Numbered from the stretch's first letter, positions 42,604 through 51,405 are shown. The stretch: 64,000 bases of DNA from Nocardioides immobilis (GCF_003515065.1 NZ_QXGH01000013.1:62001-126000), one strand, 5' to 3'. Notes: generated from the letters alone by a model not told the origin. Numbers and translations are program-made.

Positions 42604-43037
42604 ATCAGCGGGAGCGCGTCCGAGAGTGCGCCGCCGAGGTCTTCCAGCAATTCCTTGCCCTTCGCTCCCATGTCCTTCAGCACGTTCTCGACGGCCTGGA
42701 CGCCGTCGTGCACGCCGTCGGCGACCGCCTCGGCCGCCTCCCGCGCCGTCTCGATCCCGGCGTCGAGCAGCAGGCCGACCAGCCGCTGGCGCTCCTCGAG
42801 CGTGTTGGCGAGGTCGTCGAAGTCGGCCGCGAGCTCGTCGAGCCGGACCACCACGTCCTCGACCGCGGACACGTCGTCCCGGAGCCGTGCGCGATAGCTG
42901 CTCGCCGCGTTGCTGGACCAGTGCACCTCGTCGAGGTGGTTGTCCATCGACGTCGCCCGGGTGGACAGCGTGTCGGCGCGGGTGCGCAGCCGTGTCGCCA
43001 GTCGCCGGAGGTCGTCCGGGTCGCCCCCGATAGCCAT
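42600..43037 (-). CDS. WXG100-like helical protein
   Basis: 145 residues from ATG 43037. The first ~85 residues form the helix-turn-helix hairpin of WXG100/ESAT-6-like proteins: DDLRRLATRLRTRADTLSTR, the turn at W40-S-S (HWSSNAASSYRARL, in place of the usual WxG), and AVEDVVVRLDELAADFDDLA. Residues 90-145 form an extra amphipathic helical tail (LLDAGIETAREAAEAVADGV). It opens a four-gene operon with overlapping start/stop codons. WXG proteins are secreted by, or target partners to, ESX/type VII systems; no EccC-type ATPase gene is in this window. Confidence 0.78.
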   Translation of the reverse strand: MAIGGDPDDLRRLATRLRTRADTLSTRATSMDNHLDEVHWSSNAASSYRARLRDDVSAVEDVVVRLDELAADFDDLANTLEERQRLVGLLLDAGIETAREAAEAVADGVHDGVQAVENVLKDMGAKGKELLEDLGGALSDALPLI

Positions 43038-43096
43038 GAACCGCAGCCTGTCCGGCGCAGCCCCTCGCGAAACCACACCGTGCGAGGATTTCGGCT

Positions 43097-45562
43097 GTGC
43101 CGGTCCTGAAGGAGTACGTCGCCGCGCTCTCCCAGCCGACGCTGGGCACCGAGGCGACCCGGTACGACGAGGTGGTCGCGCCCGACGGCGTCCTCCGGCC
43201 GCCGTGGAAGCGGCTGGCTGCCGTCGCGTCCGGCATCGGCGCGGGTGAGCTGAGCCGGGTCGACGAGCAGATCGTCCGCTTCCTCGCCGACGACGGCGTC
43301 ACCTACTCCCGGCCGGGCGAGCGCCCCACCGCGTGGCGGCTCGACCCGGTTCCGCTGGTGGTCGACGCCGGGTCGTGGCGCGAGGTCGAGGTCGGGCTGG
43401 CCCAGCGTGCCGAGCTGCTCAACGCGCTCCTCGTCGACCTGTACGGCGAGCGCACCCTCCTCCGGGACGGGATCGTGCCGGCGGCGGCCGTGCTCGCGCA
43501 CCCCGGCTTCACCCGGATCATGGCCTACGGGTCGCGCAACGACCCGCGCCCGCTGGTGACGACCGCGACCGACCTCGGCCGCGACGCGACCGGTGCCTGG
43601 CGGGTCCTCGGCGACCGGGCCCAGGCGCCGTCCGGCCTCGGCTACGCCCTGGAGAACCGCAAGGTGCTGAGCCGGGTCCTGCCCGAGCTCTACCGGGAGG
43701 CCGACCTGCACCGGATGGCGCCGTACCTCTGGGCGTTCCGCTCCGCCCTCCTCCAGTCCGCCCACGGCGAGCTGCCCGACCCGCGGGTGGTGGTGCTGAC
43801 GCCGGGCACCCACTCGGAGACGGCGTACGACCAGGCGGCGCTCGCGTCGAACCTGGGCTTCCCGCTGGTCCAGGGCAGCGACCTCACCGTGCGCGACGGC
43901 TGGGTGCTGATGAAGGCGCTCGGCCGGCTCGAGCGCGTCGACGTGATCCTGCGCCGGGTCGACGCCGCGTGGAGCGACCCGCTCGAGCTCCGCGGCGACT
44001 CGCAGCTCGGGGTGGCCGGGCTCGCCGAGGCGGTACGACGCAGCCGGGTGCGGGTGGTCAACGGGCTCGGCGCCGGGGTGCTGGAGAACCCCGCCCTCCT
44101 CGCCTACGCGCCGGCCGTGTGCGAGCACCTGCTGGGTGAGTCGCTCCGGCTGCCGACGGTGCCGACCTGGTGGTGCGGCGACCCCGACGCGCTCGCCCAC
44201 GTGCTCGACCGCCTCGACTCGCTGGCCGTGCGCTCGATCGAGGGCGGACCCCCGCTCGACGGGCGGCCCGAGATCCTGCGCCGCCGGATCCTCGCCGCCC
44301 CGCACCGGTTCGTCGCCCAGGAGCGGCTCCCGCTGTCGCAGGCCCCGACCTGGACCGGCGGGCGGACGACCGGTCAGGCAGCACCCCGGCCGGTGAGCGT
44401 GCGGGCGTTCACGGTCCGCTACGGGTCGTCGTACCGGACCTTGCTCGGCGGCCTCGGCAACGTCCTCCAGGACGGGCGCACCGTCGCCAGCAAGGACGTC
44501 TGGGTGCTCAAGGCCGAGACCGGCGAGCCGGACCAGGGACTGGCCGAGGTGATGCCGGTCAGCAGCGGCCGGTCGCTGCCCGCCACCGTGCCGCGGGTGC
44601 TGGAGGACATGTTCTGGGTCGGCCGGTACGCCGAACGCGCCGAGGACCTGCTGCGGCTGCTGCTCGCCGCGCACGTGCTCGTCGAGGACTACCGCAGCCG
44701 GCCGCGCACCAGCGGCGGCCTCAGCCTCGAGGTGATCACCGGCCTGATCGGCCGGCTGTCCGGGCGGGCGTCGGACGACTACGACGAGGAATTCCGCTCG
44801 CTGCTCCTCGACCCCGAGCGGCCGGGGTCCGTGGCCCAGTCGCTCGAGGCGCTGCGGGACGCCCTGTCCGGGGTGCGCGACCAGTGGTCGTCGGACGTGT
44901 GGCGGATCTTCGGCGTCGTCGACCGCGCGCAGTCGACCCTGGTCGGCAGTCCCGGCAGCCACCAGATGGCCGAGTCGGCCGGCCGGATGCTCACCGGGGT
45001 GCTGTCGCTCGCAGGCGTGACGGCCAACATGATCCGCGATCCCGGCTGGCACATGATCAGCGTCGGCCGCTACCTCGAGCGTGGTCAGCAGGTGCGCCAC
45101 CTGCTGGTCGCGCTCACCGAGCGGCACGGGCTCGACGTCGACCGCGAGGTGCTCGCCGCCGTGCTCGCCGCCGCCGAGAGCTCGGTGACCCACCGGCGCC
45201 GCTACCGCGACTACGTGCGGCCCGCCGGCGTGCTCGACCTGCTGCTCAAGGACCCGGAGAACCCGCGCTCGCTGGGGTTCAGCGTCGCCCGTGCCACCGA
45301 GCACCTCGCCGCACTGCCGGCGTCGACCGGGTCGACCCGACCCGAGCGGCTGCTCGCCGCACTGACGACCGAGGTGGAGGAGACCGACGTCGCGGTCCTG
45401 GTGGCGATCGGTGGCGCCGACCGCCCCAACCTGCGGTCCTTCCTCGACACCGCCGGCGCCCAGCTCGACCGGCTCGCGGAGGCCGTCGCAGACCTGCACT
45501 TCGCGACCGGCCCGGCCCCCCGCCGGTTCGGGTCGCTTCCGACGCTGGAGCCGGTCCCGTGA
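43097..45562 (+). CDS. Circularly permuted ATP-grasp / alpha-E fusion protein
   Basis: 821 residues from GTG 43097. Residues about 60-480 correspond to the circularly permuted ATP-grasp (CP_ATPgrasp, DUF404/407) with FTRIMAYGSRNDPRPLV and VLSRVLPELYREADLHRMAPY, then PTWWCGDPDALAHVLD. The C-terminal ~310 residues are the alpha-E domain (DUF403): EDMFWVGRYAERAEDLLRLL, then MIRDPGWHMISVGRYLERGQ. In other bacteria these are usually separate or fused genes next to a transglutaminase and DUF2126; comparative genomics predicts an amide-bond-forming (peptide-tagging) system. The stop overlaps the next start by GTGA. Confidence 0.9.
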   Translation: MPVLKEYVAALSQPTLGTEATRYDEVVAPDGVLRPPWKRLAAVASGIGAGELSRVDEQIVRFLADDGVTYSRPGERPTAWRLDPVPLVVDAGSWREVEVGLAQRAELLNALLVDLYGERTLLRDGIVPAAAVLAHPGFTRIMAYGSRNDPRPLVTTATDLGRDATGAWRVLGDRAQAPSGLGYALENRKVLSRVLPELYREADLHRMAPYLWAFRSALLQSAHGELPDPRVVVLTPGTHSETAYDQAALASNLGFPLVQGSDLTVRDGWVLMKALGRLERVDVILRRVDAAWSDPLELRGDSQLGVAGLAEAVRRSRVRVVNGLGAGVLENPALLAYAPAVCEHLLGESLRLPTVPTWWCGDPDALAHVLDRLDSLAVRSIEGGPPLDGRPEILRRRILAAPHRFVAQERLPLSQAPTWTGGRTTGQAAPRPVSVRAFTVRYGSSYRTLLGGLGNVLQDGRTVASKDVWVLKAETGEPDQGLAEVMPVSSGRSLPATVPRVLEDMFWVGRYAERAEDLLRLLLAAHVLVEDYRSRPRTSGGLSLEVITGLIGRLSGRASDDYDEEFRSLLLDPERPGSVAQSLEALRDALSGVRDQWSSDVWRIFGVVDRAQSTLVGSPGSHQMAESAGRMLTGVLSLAGVTANMIRDPGWHMISVGRYLERGQQVRHLLVALTERHGLDVDREVLAAVLAAAESSVTHRRRYRDYVRPAGVLDLLLKDPENPRSLGFSVARATEHLAALPASTGSTRPERLLAALTTEVEETDVAVLVAIGGADRPNLRSFLDTAGAQLDRLAEAVADLHFATGPAPRRFGSLPTLEPVP

Positions 45563-46431
45563 GGTACCGCGTGGAGCACCGCACCACCTACACCTACGAC
45601 GACGACGTCACCGACAGTCTCGGCATCGCCTACCTGGTGCCGCGCCAGCTGCCCTGGCAGCAGGTCACCGACTACCGGGTCGCGGTGACGCCGACGCCGG
45701 GCGACACCGCGAGCGACGAGGACTTCTACGGCAACCACCTCACCTACTTCCAGGTGATCGAGCCGCACCGCGAGCTCGCCATCGTCGGGTCCGGCGAGGT
45801 CGACGTGGTCGCCCCGCTCGTCGACGCCCGGCGCCTGGACCAGCCCTGGGACGCCGTACTCCCGCTGCGGCAGCCGGGCCTGCCCGGTGCCTGGCTGGCC
45901 ACCGACCTGGTGCTGCCGAGCCCGGCCGTGCCGACGTACCCCGGTGCGAAGGAGTACGCCGCCCACTCCCTGCTCCCCGGCCGTCCCGTCGGCGAGGCCG
46001 TCACCGACCTGATGCACCGGATCCACGCCGACTTCGAGTACGACGCCACCGCCACCACCGTGACCTCGACGGTGCCGGAGATCCTCGCCAAGCGTGCCGG
46101 CGTGTGCCAGGACTTCGCGCACTTCACGCTCTCCTGCCTGCGCTCCCACGGCCTCGCGGCGCGCTACGTGAGCGGCTACCTGGCCACCGAGCCGCCGCCC
46201 GGCAAGGAGCGGGTCGTCGGCGCCGACGCGTCGCACGCCTGGGCGGCCGTCTGGCTCGGCGACGAGGAGTGGCTGGCGTTCGACCCGACCAACGACCAGT
46301 GGCAGAACGACCGCTACGTCACCGTCGCCTGGGGCCGCGACTACGGCGACGTGCCGCCGGTCAAGGGTGTGATCTTCACCGAGGCACGGCACTCCAAGCT
46401 GGACGTGTCGGTCGACGTGGCGCCGCTCTGA
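45559..46431 (+). CDS. Transglutaminase-like cysteine protease
   Basis: 290 residues from GTG 45559, which overlaps the ATP-grasp gene stop. N-terminal bacterial-transglutaminase beta domain (VEHRTTYTYDDDV), then the catalytic triad C183 (AGVCQDFAHFTL), H226 (DASHAWAAVWL) and D242 (LAFDPTNDQW). These proteins are predicted to be proteases or amidases acting with ATP-grasp ligases rather than true cross-linkers. Same domain type as the N-terminal part of 36573-39863, so the window holds two. Translation coupling with the ligase supports a joint pathway. Confidence 0.92.
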   Translation: MRYRVEHRTTYTYDDDVTDSLGIAYLVPRQLPWQQVTDYRVAVTPTPGDTASDEDFYGNHLTYFQVIEPHRELAIVGSGEVDVVAPLVDARRLDQPWDAVLPLRQPGLPGAWLATDLVLPSPAVPTYPGAKEYAAHSLLPGRPVGEAVTDLMHRIHADFEYDATATTVTSTVPEILAKRAGVCQDFAHFTLSCLRSHGLAARYVSGYLATEPPPGKERVVGADASHAWAAVWLGDEEWLAFDPTNDQWQNDRYVTVAWGRDYGDVPPVKGVIFTEARHSKLDVSVDVAPL

Positions 46432-46500
46432 TCCCGTCCATCCGGAGGAATTCGGGCGATTCGGTGGACAGACCCCGACCCGCTCAAACAGGCTGGTGCC

Positions 46501-46809
46501 ATGAGCCAGCCCCCGTACGGTGCCCCGCCCCCGCAGCCCGGCCAGCCGCAGCCCTACCCGGGGCAGCCGGCTCCGCAGGGCTACCCGCAGCAGCCCGGCT
46601 ACCCGCCGCAGCCGGGTCCCGGCCAGGCGCCGGCGTACCTCCAGGGCGGCGCGCCGGCGGCTGCGCCCGGCGGTGGCGGCTACGGCCCCGCGCTGCCGCC
46701 CCCGCCGCCGAGCCAGAAGCGCACCATCGGCCTGCTGATGGGTCTGCTCACCACGTTGGTGCTGATCGCCTTCGTCGTCGTGGTGCTGCTCGTCGGGCTC
46801 TCGGACTGA
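46501..46809 (+). CDS. Proline-rich single-pass membrane protein
   Basis: 102 residues. Residues 1-70 are a P/G/Q/Y-rich repeat region (PGQPQPYPGQPAPQGYPQQP), then SQKRTIGLL leads into one membrane helix (LMGLLTTLVLIAFVVVVLLV) ending at the C-terminus. There is no outer domain, so it is a tail-anchored-like protein with a disordered cytoplasmic part. Found 69 bases after the transglutaminase gene. Similar leaders are in 47887 and 49756. Function unknown. Confidence 0.75.
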   Translation: MSQPPYGAPPPQPGQPQPYPGQPAPQGYPQQPGYPPQPGPGQAPAYLQGGAPAAAPGGGGYGPALPPPPPSQKRTIGLLMGLLTTLVLIAFVVVVLLVGLSD

Positions 46810-46840
46810 GCTCTGCACCTGAGGTGCCATCCTTCGTCCG

Positions 46841-47827
46841 GTGAGGTCCTTCCGCTGCCAGGTCTGTGACAGCCAGCTCTTCTTCGAGAACTCGGTGTGC
46901 GTGTCGTGCGGCAGCGCCCTCGGGTTCTCGCGGACGGAGCGGACGCTCGTGCCGGTCGACGAGACGGGGCAGTACGTCGACCGGGCCGGCCTGGTCTGGC
47001 ACGTGTGTCGCAACCTCAACCTCTCCGGCTGCACCTGGCTGGCGCCGCTCGAGGGCGGACAGTGCGCGGCGTGTGACCTGACCCGGACCCGGCCGGCGGA
47101 CGCCGACCTGGAGGGGATCGCGCAGTTCGCCGAGGCCGAGGCGGCCAAGCGACACCTGCTCGTCGAGCTCGACAGCCGCGGCTTCGCCGTCGACGGGCTG
47201 GTGTTCGACATGCTCTCCAGCAGCGGCGACGGCTCCAACGGGGTCGTCATCGGGCACGCGGACGGCGTGATCACGATCGACCTCGCGGAGACGGACGACG
47301 CGCGACGGGAGCGGATCAGGCAGGACCTCGGCGAGCCCTACCGGACGATGCTCGGCCACCTGCGCCACGAGGTCGGCCACTTCGTCCAGCTGCGGCTGGT
47401 CACCGGCGGCGAGCGGCTGGAGCAGTACCGGGCGCTGTTCGGCGACGAGACCGCGGACTACCAGGCCGCGATCGACCGGCACTACGCCGAGGGGGCGCCG
47501 GAGGGGTGGGCGGCGTCGTACATCTCGACCTACGCGACCATGCACCCCTTCGAGGACTTCGCGGAGACGTTCGCCCACTACCTGCACATCGCCGACACCT
47601 GCGAGACCGCGGCCGAGCAGGGCCTGATCACCGTCGCGCCGTCGGGCTTCGGCAGCTTCCCCGACCTGGTGCGCGGCGTCTGGATCCCGCTGTCGATCGC
47701 GCTCAACCAGATCAACCGGAGCATGGGCAAGGAAGACCTCTACCCGTTCGTGATCCCCGAGCCGGTCCTGGACAAGCTCGACTTTGTCGCCCGCCTGGCG
47801 TTTGCCGACACCACCGCCATGCAATGA
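46841..47827 (+). CDS. Zinc-ribbon putative metallopeptidase (COG4307-like)
   Basis: 328 residues from GTG 46841. N-terminal zinc ribbons: C6-x2-C9 and C20-x2-C23, then C56, C64, C75 and C78. Metallopeptidase core with H176-E-V-G-H180 (GHLRHEVGHFVQL) and a downstream acidic/histidine segment HPFEDFAETFAHYLH that can give the third zinc ligand. This protein family often sits with transglutaminase, ATP-grasp and alpha-E genes in other bacteria, as here, 410 bases after the transglutaminase. It may trim or remove peptides made by the ligases; that is inferred from co-occurrence. Confidence 0.87.
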   Translation: MRSFRCQVCDSQLFFENSVCVSCGSALGFSRTERTLVPVDETGQYVDRAGLVWHVCRNLNLSGCTWLAPLEGGQCAACDLTRTRPADADLEGIAQFAEAEAAKRHLLVELDSRGFAVDGLVFDMLSSSGDGSNGVVIGHADGVITIDLAETDDARRERIRQDLGEPYRTMLGHLRHEVGHFVQLRLVTGGERLEQYRALFGDETADYQAAIDRHYAEGAPEGWAASYISTYATMHPFEDFAETFAHYLHIADTCETAAEQGLITVAPSGFGSFPDLVRGVWIPLSIALNQINRSMGKEDLYPFVIPEPVLDKLDFVARLAFADTTAMQ

Positions 47828-47886
47828 TTCCGGCCATTGCTGCCCGCTGATCTCACGGGCCGACACCAACTTTCCAGGAGCGCACG

Positions 47887-48819
47887 ATGTCCGACCCGAA
47901 CCAGCCCTCGACCCCTCCGGGGTGGTACCCCGACGGCCAGGGTGGCCAGCGCTGGTGGGACGGCACCCAGTGGACCGAGCACACCCAGCCGCCCGCCGGT
48001 GGCGCACCGGCCGCGCCTGCGGCCCCGGCCGCCCCGTCGGCTCCGGCCGCGCCGTCGGCTCCCAGCGCCCCCGGCGCCGACCTGCCGACCCAGGTCGCGC
48101 CCAACCGCGCGGCCGGCTACGGCCAGCCCGGCGCGCAGCAGCCGGGTGCCCCGCAGCAGCCCCAGCAGCCGCAGCAGCCGCCGCAGGGCGTCTACGGTGC
48201 GCCCGCGGGCGGCTACGGCCAGCCCGCCGGGCAGCCCGGGTACGGGCAGCAGCAGCCCTTCGGTGCGGGCCGCGCCGGCGGCAGCAGCTCCGGCGGCGGC
48301 AAGGGCAAGCTGATCGCGATCATCGGCGGCGGCATCGGCGCCCTGCTGCTCGTGATCATCCTGCTGGTGGTCCTGTTCAAGGTGATCGGCGGCGGCAGCC
48401 CCGAGGACGTCGCGAAGGACTACCTGGGGGCGCGGTTCGAGGGCGACTACAGCAAGGAGTGTGAGCTCCTCTCCAAGGACGCGCAGAAGGAGTTCCTCGA
48501 GTTCAACGATGCCGACGACTGCGACGAGTACGCCGAGAACTCCGAGGACAACGAAGAGGAGTTCGCCGAGGACTACGAGGACGAGTACGGCGAGTCCTTC
48601 GACGACATCCGGGGCGACGTCGACTACGAGGTCGAGATCACCGAGCTCAAGGAGAAGGGCGACGACGAGGCCGTCGCCGAGTACAAGGAGACCTTCGAGT
48701 ACACCGGTGACAACGACGACGTCCTCGAGGACTTCTTCGACGGTGAAGAGAAGAACACCGATGAGGGCTCGATCAAGCTGGTCAAGGAAGACGGCGACTG
48801 GAAGGTCGACGAGGAGTAG
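47887..48819 (+). CDS. DUF2510 single-pass membrane protein with DUF4878-like outer domain
   Basis: 310 residues. DUF2510 motif at residues about 7-33 (PPGWYPDGQGGQRWWDGTQW), an Ala/Pro then Gly/Gln/Pro-rich linker, a membrane helix (LIAIIGGGIGALLLVIILLVVLF), and an acidic outer domain (DVAKDYLGARFEGDYSKECE, later EDDVLEDFFDGEEKNTDEGS) resembling DUF4878. It shares layout with 35555-36538. The low-complexity linker (AAPAAPSAPAAPSAPSAP) was read in full as one frame and is not a frameshift. Probably an envelope protein; function unknown. Confidence 0.84.
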   Translation: MSDPNQPSTPPGWYPDGQGGQRWWDGTQWTEHTQPPAGGAPAAPAAPAAPSAPAAPSAPSAPGADLPTQVAPNRAAGYGQPGAQQPGAPQQPQQPQQPPQGVYGAPAGGYGQPAGQPGYGQQQPFGAGRAGGSSSGGGKGKLIAIIGGGIGALLLVIILLVVLFKVIGGGSPEDVAKDYLGARFEGDYSKECELLSKDAQKEFLEFNDADDCDEYAENSEDNEEEFAEDYEDEYGESFDDIRGDVDYEVEITELKEKGDDEAVAEYKETFEYTGDNDDVLEDFFDGEEKNTDEGSIKLVKEDGDWKVDEE

Positions 48820-48843
48820 GCGAGCGGGGACGCAGCACCGCTC

Positions 48844-49719
48844 ATGACCAGACTCGGGCTGGCGGCCCTCGCGGTCGTCCTTGCAACGGTGCTGGTGCCG
48901 TTGGGCATCACCTCGACCTGGCTGTCGCTGCGGGTCGACAGCACCGAGGCGTACGTCGACACCGTCGCGCCGCTCGCCGACGACCCTGAGCTGCGCGACG
49001 CGCTCGCCGACGAGGTGGCCGGCGCCGCCGTCGCCGCCCTTGTCGGCAACGTGCCGGCCGCGCTGCTGCCCGACTCGCTGGACACCGCCGTGCGGGCGGC
49101 GACCCAGCGGGTGGTCGACAACGACGGCTTCCCCGAGTTCTGGCGCAAGGCCAACGCCGACGCGCACCGGGAGTTCCTCGCGATCGTCCACGACCGCGAC
49201 AAGGGCGTGGTCGCCGACGGCTACGTCTTCATCGATATCGGGCCCTTGCTCGACGACGTTCTCGCGGACTTCGTCGCCGAGCTGCCCGGCGGCAGCAACA
49301 TCGACCTGCCGCCCCAGTCCCTGCTGGTGCCGGTGGTCCCGGAGTCCAGGCTGGAGCAGGCTCGCGGCGCCTACCAGGCGCTGGACTTCCTGGCGGTCTG
49401 GGTGCCGCTCGGTTGGGCGGCGCTGGTGGCCTTCGCTGTCATCGTCGCCCACGGCGTCCGCGGGCGGCTGCGCACCGGAGCGGCCTGCGCGATCGGCGTC
49501 GCGATCGGCGGGGCCCTGGTCCTCCTGCTCACGCAACCCGTCACCGATGCCGTGGTCGAACAGGTCGATGCCGAGAAGCAGGACCTGGCGCGGCTCGTCG
49601 TCGAGGTCGTGGTCTCCAGCCTCGACAGCTCCGCACTGACGGCGGTGATCGGCGGGCTGGTGATCGGTGCCGGGCTCCTGGTCGGCTCGTTCCTGCCGGG
49701 ACGGTCTCGGCAGTTCTGA
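48844..49719 (+). CDS. Multi-pass membrane protein, unknown function
   Basis: 291 residues. Four hydrophobic helices: residues about 5-27, 187-208, 216-236 and 264-286. The ~160-residue loop between helices 1 and 2 (DSTEAYVDTVAPLADDPELR, then VVADGYVFIDIGPLLDDVLA) is likely outside. The motif VAPLADDPxLRxALADxV is seen in other actinobacterial membrane proteins of unknown role. It starts 24 bases after the DUF2510 gene stop and may share its transcript. I cannot assign a function. Confidence 0.75.
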   Translation: MTRLGLAALAVVLATVLVPLGITSTWLSLRVDSTEAYVDTVAPLADDPELRDALADEVAGAAVAALVGNVPAALLPDSLDTAVRAATQRVVDNDGFPEFWRKANADAHREFLAIVHDRDKGVVADGYVFIDIGPLLDDVLADFVAELPGGSNIDLPPQSLLVPVVPESRLEQARGAYQALDFLAVWVPLGWAALVAFAVIVAHGVRGRLRTGAACAIGVAIGGALVLLLTQPVTDAVVEQVDAEKQDLARLVVEVVVSSLDSSALTAVIGGLVIGAGLLVGSFLPGRSRQF

Positions 49720-49755
49720 CCGCCGACCGCCCGGTCCGCGAGTAACCTCCCGCTC

Positions 49756-50466
49756 GTGAGCAACCAGTACCCCGGCCCTCCCCAGCAGCCCACGACGCCG
49801 CCCGGTTACCTGCAGCAGCAGCCGCCGACGCCGTACGGCGCTCCCGGAGGGGGCGGTGGCTACCCGCCCCAGCCGTTCGGAGCACCACCGACCGGCGGCG
49901 GTGGCGGCAAGAAGATCGCGCTCATCGTCGGTCTGGTCGTGGCCGCCGTCGTCCTGCTCGTCGTCGGTGCCTCCGTCCTGCTCTACCTGCTCGCCGATGA
50001 CGACGACTCCGATCCCCGGCCGAAGGTCACCCGGACCGTCACCGTCGACCCGACCGACGGCACCACCGGCGGCACGCCGCCGACGAGCGACGGGACGACC
50101 ACGACCACCGACACCGGTGAGGGCCCGCCGCCCGAGAACGCCGAGATCATCGCCCGGGCCTACCTCAACTCGCTGGTCATGAGCGACTGCCTGGCGGTCC
50201 AGGGGCTGTCGACGCCGGAGTGGTTCGAGAGCGAGTACGGCGACCAGAGCGGCTGCGAGGAGGCCGGTGGCAACCAGGAGATGGCGACCGTCGAGTACGC
50301 GTTCGGGGAGACCGTCGAGAACGGTGACGGCAGCGTCAGCGTGGAGGCGACTGTCTCCGACTCGACCGACACCAGCGGCACGGAGTACACCGCCACCTGG
50401 ACGCTCGTCCCGAGCCCCGACAACACCAGCTGGCTGGTCGACTCCTTCGCGCTGGCCGACGCCTGA
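49756..50466 (+). CDS. Proline-rich single-pass membrane protein with small outer domain
   Basis: 236 residues from GTG 49756 (MSNQYPGPPQQP start). A P/G-rich leader (1-50), membrane helix (IALIVGLVVAAVVLLVVGASVLLYLL), a Thr/Asp linker, and a ~110-residue outer domain (AYLNSLVMSDCLAVQGLSTPEW, later CEEAGG) with a probable disulphide between the two cysteines. This is the DUF4878/NTF2-like pattern shared with 35555 and 47887. It is followed 4 bases later by the CDF transporter gene, so the two may be cotranscribed. Confidence 0.78.
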   Translation: MSNQYPGPPQQPTTPPGYLQQQPPTPYGAPGGGGGYPPQPFGAPPTGGGGGKKIALIVGLVVAAVVLLVVGASVLLYLLADDDDSDPRPKVTRTVTVDPTDGTTGGTPPTSDGTTTTTDTGEGPPPENAEIIARAYLNSLVMSDCLAVQGLSTPEWFESEYGDQSGCEEAGGNQEMATVEYAFGETVENGDGSVSVEATVSDSTDTSGTEYTATWTLVPSPDNTSWLVDSFALADA

Positions 50467-50469
50467 GCG

Positions 50470-51390
50470 ATGGGGGCCGGGCACGGGCACGGCCACGCCG
50501 CCTCACGAGCGGAGGACCGGAAGCGCCTGCGCTGGGTGCTCCTCGTCACCGGCACGGTGCTGGTCGTCGAGCTGGTCGGCGCCTGGCTCACCGGCTCGCT
50601 CGCGTTGCTCGCCGACGCGGGGCACATGGCGACCGACGCGGGCGCCGTCGTACTCGCGCTGGGAGCGTCGTACGTCGCGTCCCGGCCCGGTGGATCCCGG
50701 TCGACCTTCGGCTACCACCGCGTCGAGATCGTCGCCGCCCTCCTCAACGCGGTGGTGCTGCTGGGGGTCTGCGGCTACCTGGGCTGGTCGGGCGTCGCCC
50801 GGCTGACCGATCCGCCGGAGGTGAACGGGCCCGGGCTGGTCGGCTTCGCCGTGGTCGGCCTGATCGCCAACGCGGCGTCCCTGGTGCTGCTGTCCGGGGG
50901 TGACAGCTCCTCGCTGAACCTGCGCGGCGCGATCAACGAGGTCTTCGCCGACATGCTCGGATCGGTGCTGGCGGTCGCGGCGGGCGTGGTGATCTGGGTG
51001 GCCGACTGGCAGCAGGCGGACCCGATCGCCTCGCTCCTGATCGCGGCCATGATCCTGCCGCGGGCGGTGCTGCTGATCCGGGACTCCGGGCGGGTGCTGC
51101 TCGAGATGGCGCCCCCCGACCTCGACCTCGACGACGTACGCCACCACCTGGCCCACGCGCCGGGCGTGGTCGGTGTGCACGACCTCCACGCCTGGACGAT
51201 CACCAGTGGCATGACCAGCCTCTCCGCCCACGTGACGGTGCGGGACGACGTGCTCGAGGAGCAGGGGGTCGGGGCGGTGCTCGACGCGCTCGGCGACTGC
51301 GTCGCGACCCATTTCGGCGTCCGCCACACCACGTTCCAGGTCGAGCCGGAATCCCATGAGGAGCACGAGGACCTCGGCGAGATGCACTAG
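50470..51390 (+). CDS. Cation diffusion facilitator (CzcD/ZitB-like zinc exporter)
   Basis: 306 residues. A His-rich start (MGAGHGHGHAA), six membrane helices and a C-terminal cytoplasmic ferredoxin-like domain (VVGVHDLHAWTITSGMTSLS). The helix-2 metal site is canonical H52-x3-D56 (DAGHMATDA). The helix-5 site reads E157-x3-D161 (INEVFADMLGS), with Glu in place of the usual His. It exports divalent metal such as zinc in exchange for protons. The His-to-Glu change may alter selectivity. The C-terminus is rich in His/Glu (EEHEDLGEMH). Confidence 0.9.
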   Translation: MGAGHGHGHAASRAEDRKRLRWVLLVTGTVLVVELVGAWLTGSLALLADAGHMATDAGAVVLALGASYVASRPGGSRSTFGYHRVEIVAALLNAVVLLGVCGYLGWSGVARLTDPPEVNGPGLVGFAVVGLIANAASLVLLSGGDSSSLNLRGAINEVFADMLGSVLAVAAGVVIWVADWQQADPIASLLIAAMILPRAVLLIRDSGRVLLEMAPPDLDLDDVRHHLAHAPGVVGVHDLHAWTITSGMTSLSAHVTVRDDVLEEQGVGAVLDALGDCVATHFGVRHTTFQVEPESHEEHEDLGEMH

Positions 51391-51405
51391 CGGGAGGCAC
51401 TAGTG

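Noticed and set aside
46510..46640. Repeated CCGCAGCCCGGCCAGCC-like units resembling a short tandem or CRISPR-like array
   Set aside because: They encode the Pro/Gln/Gly repeat of a membrane protein; no constant repeat length or unique spacers.
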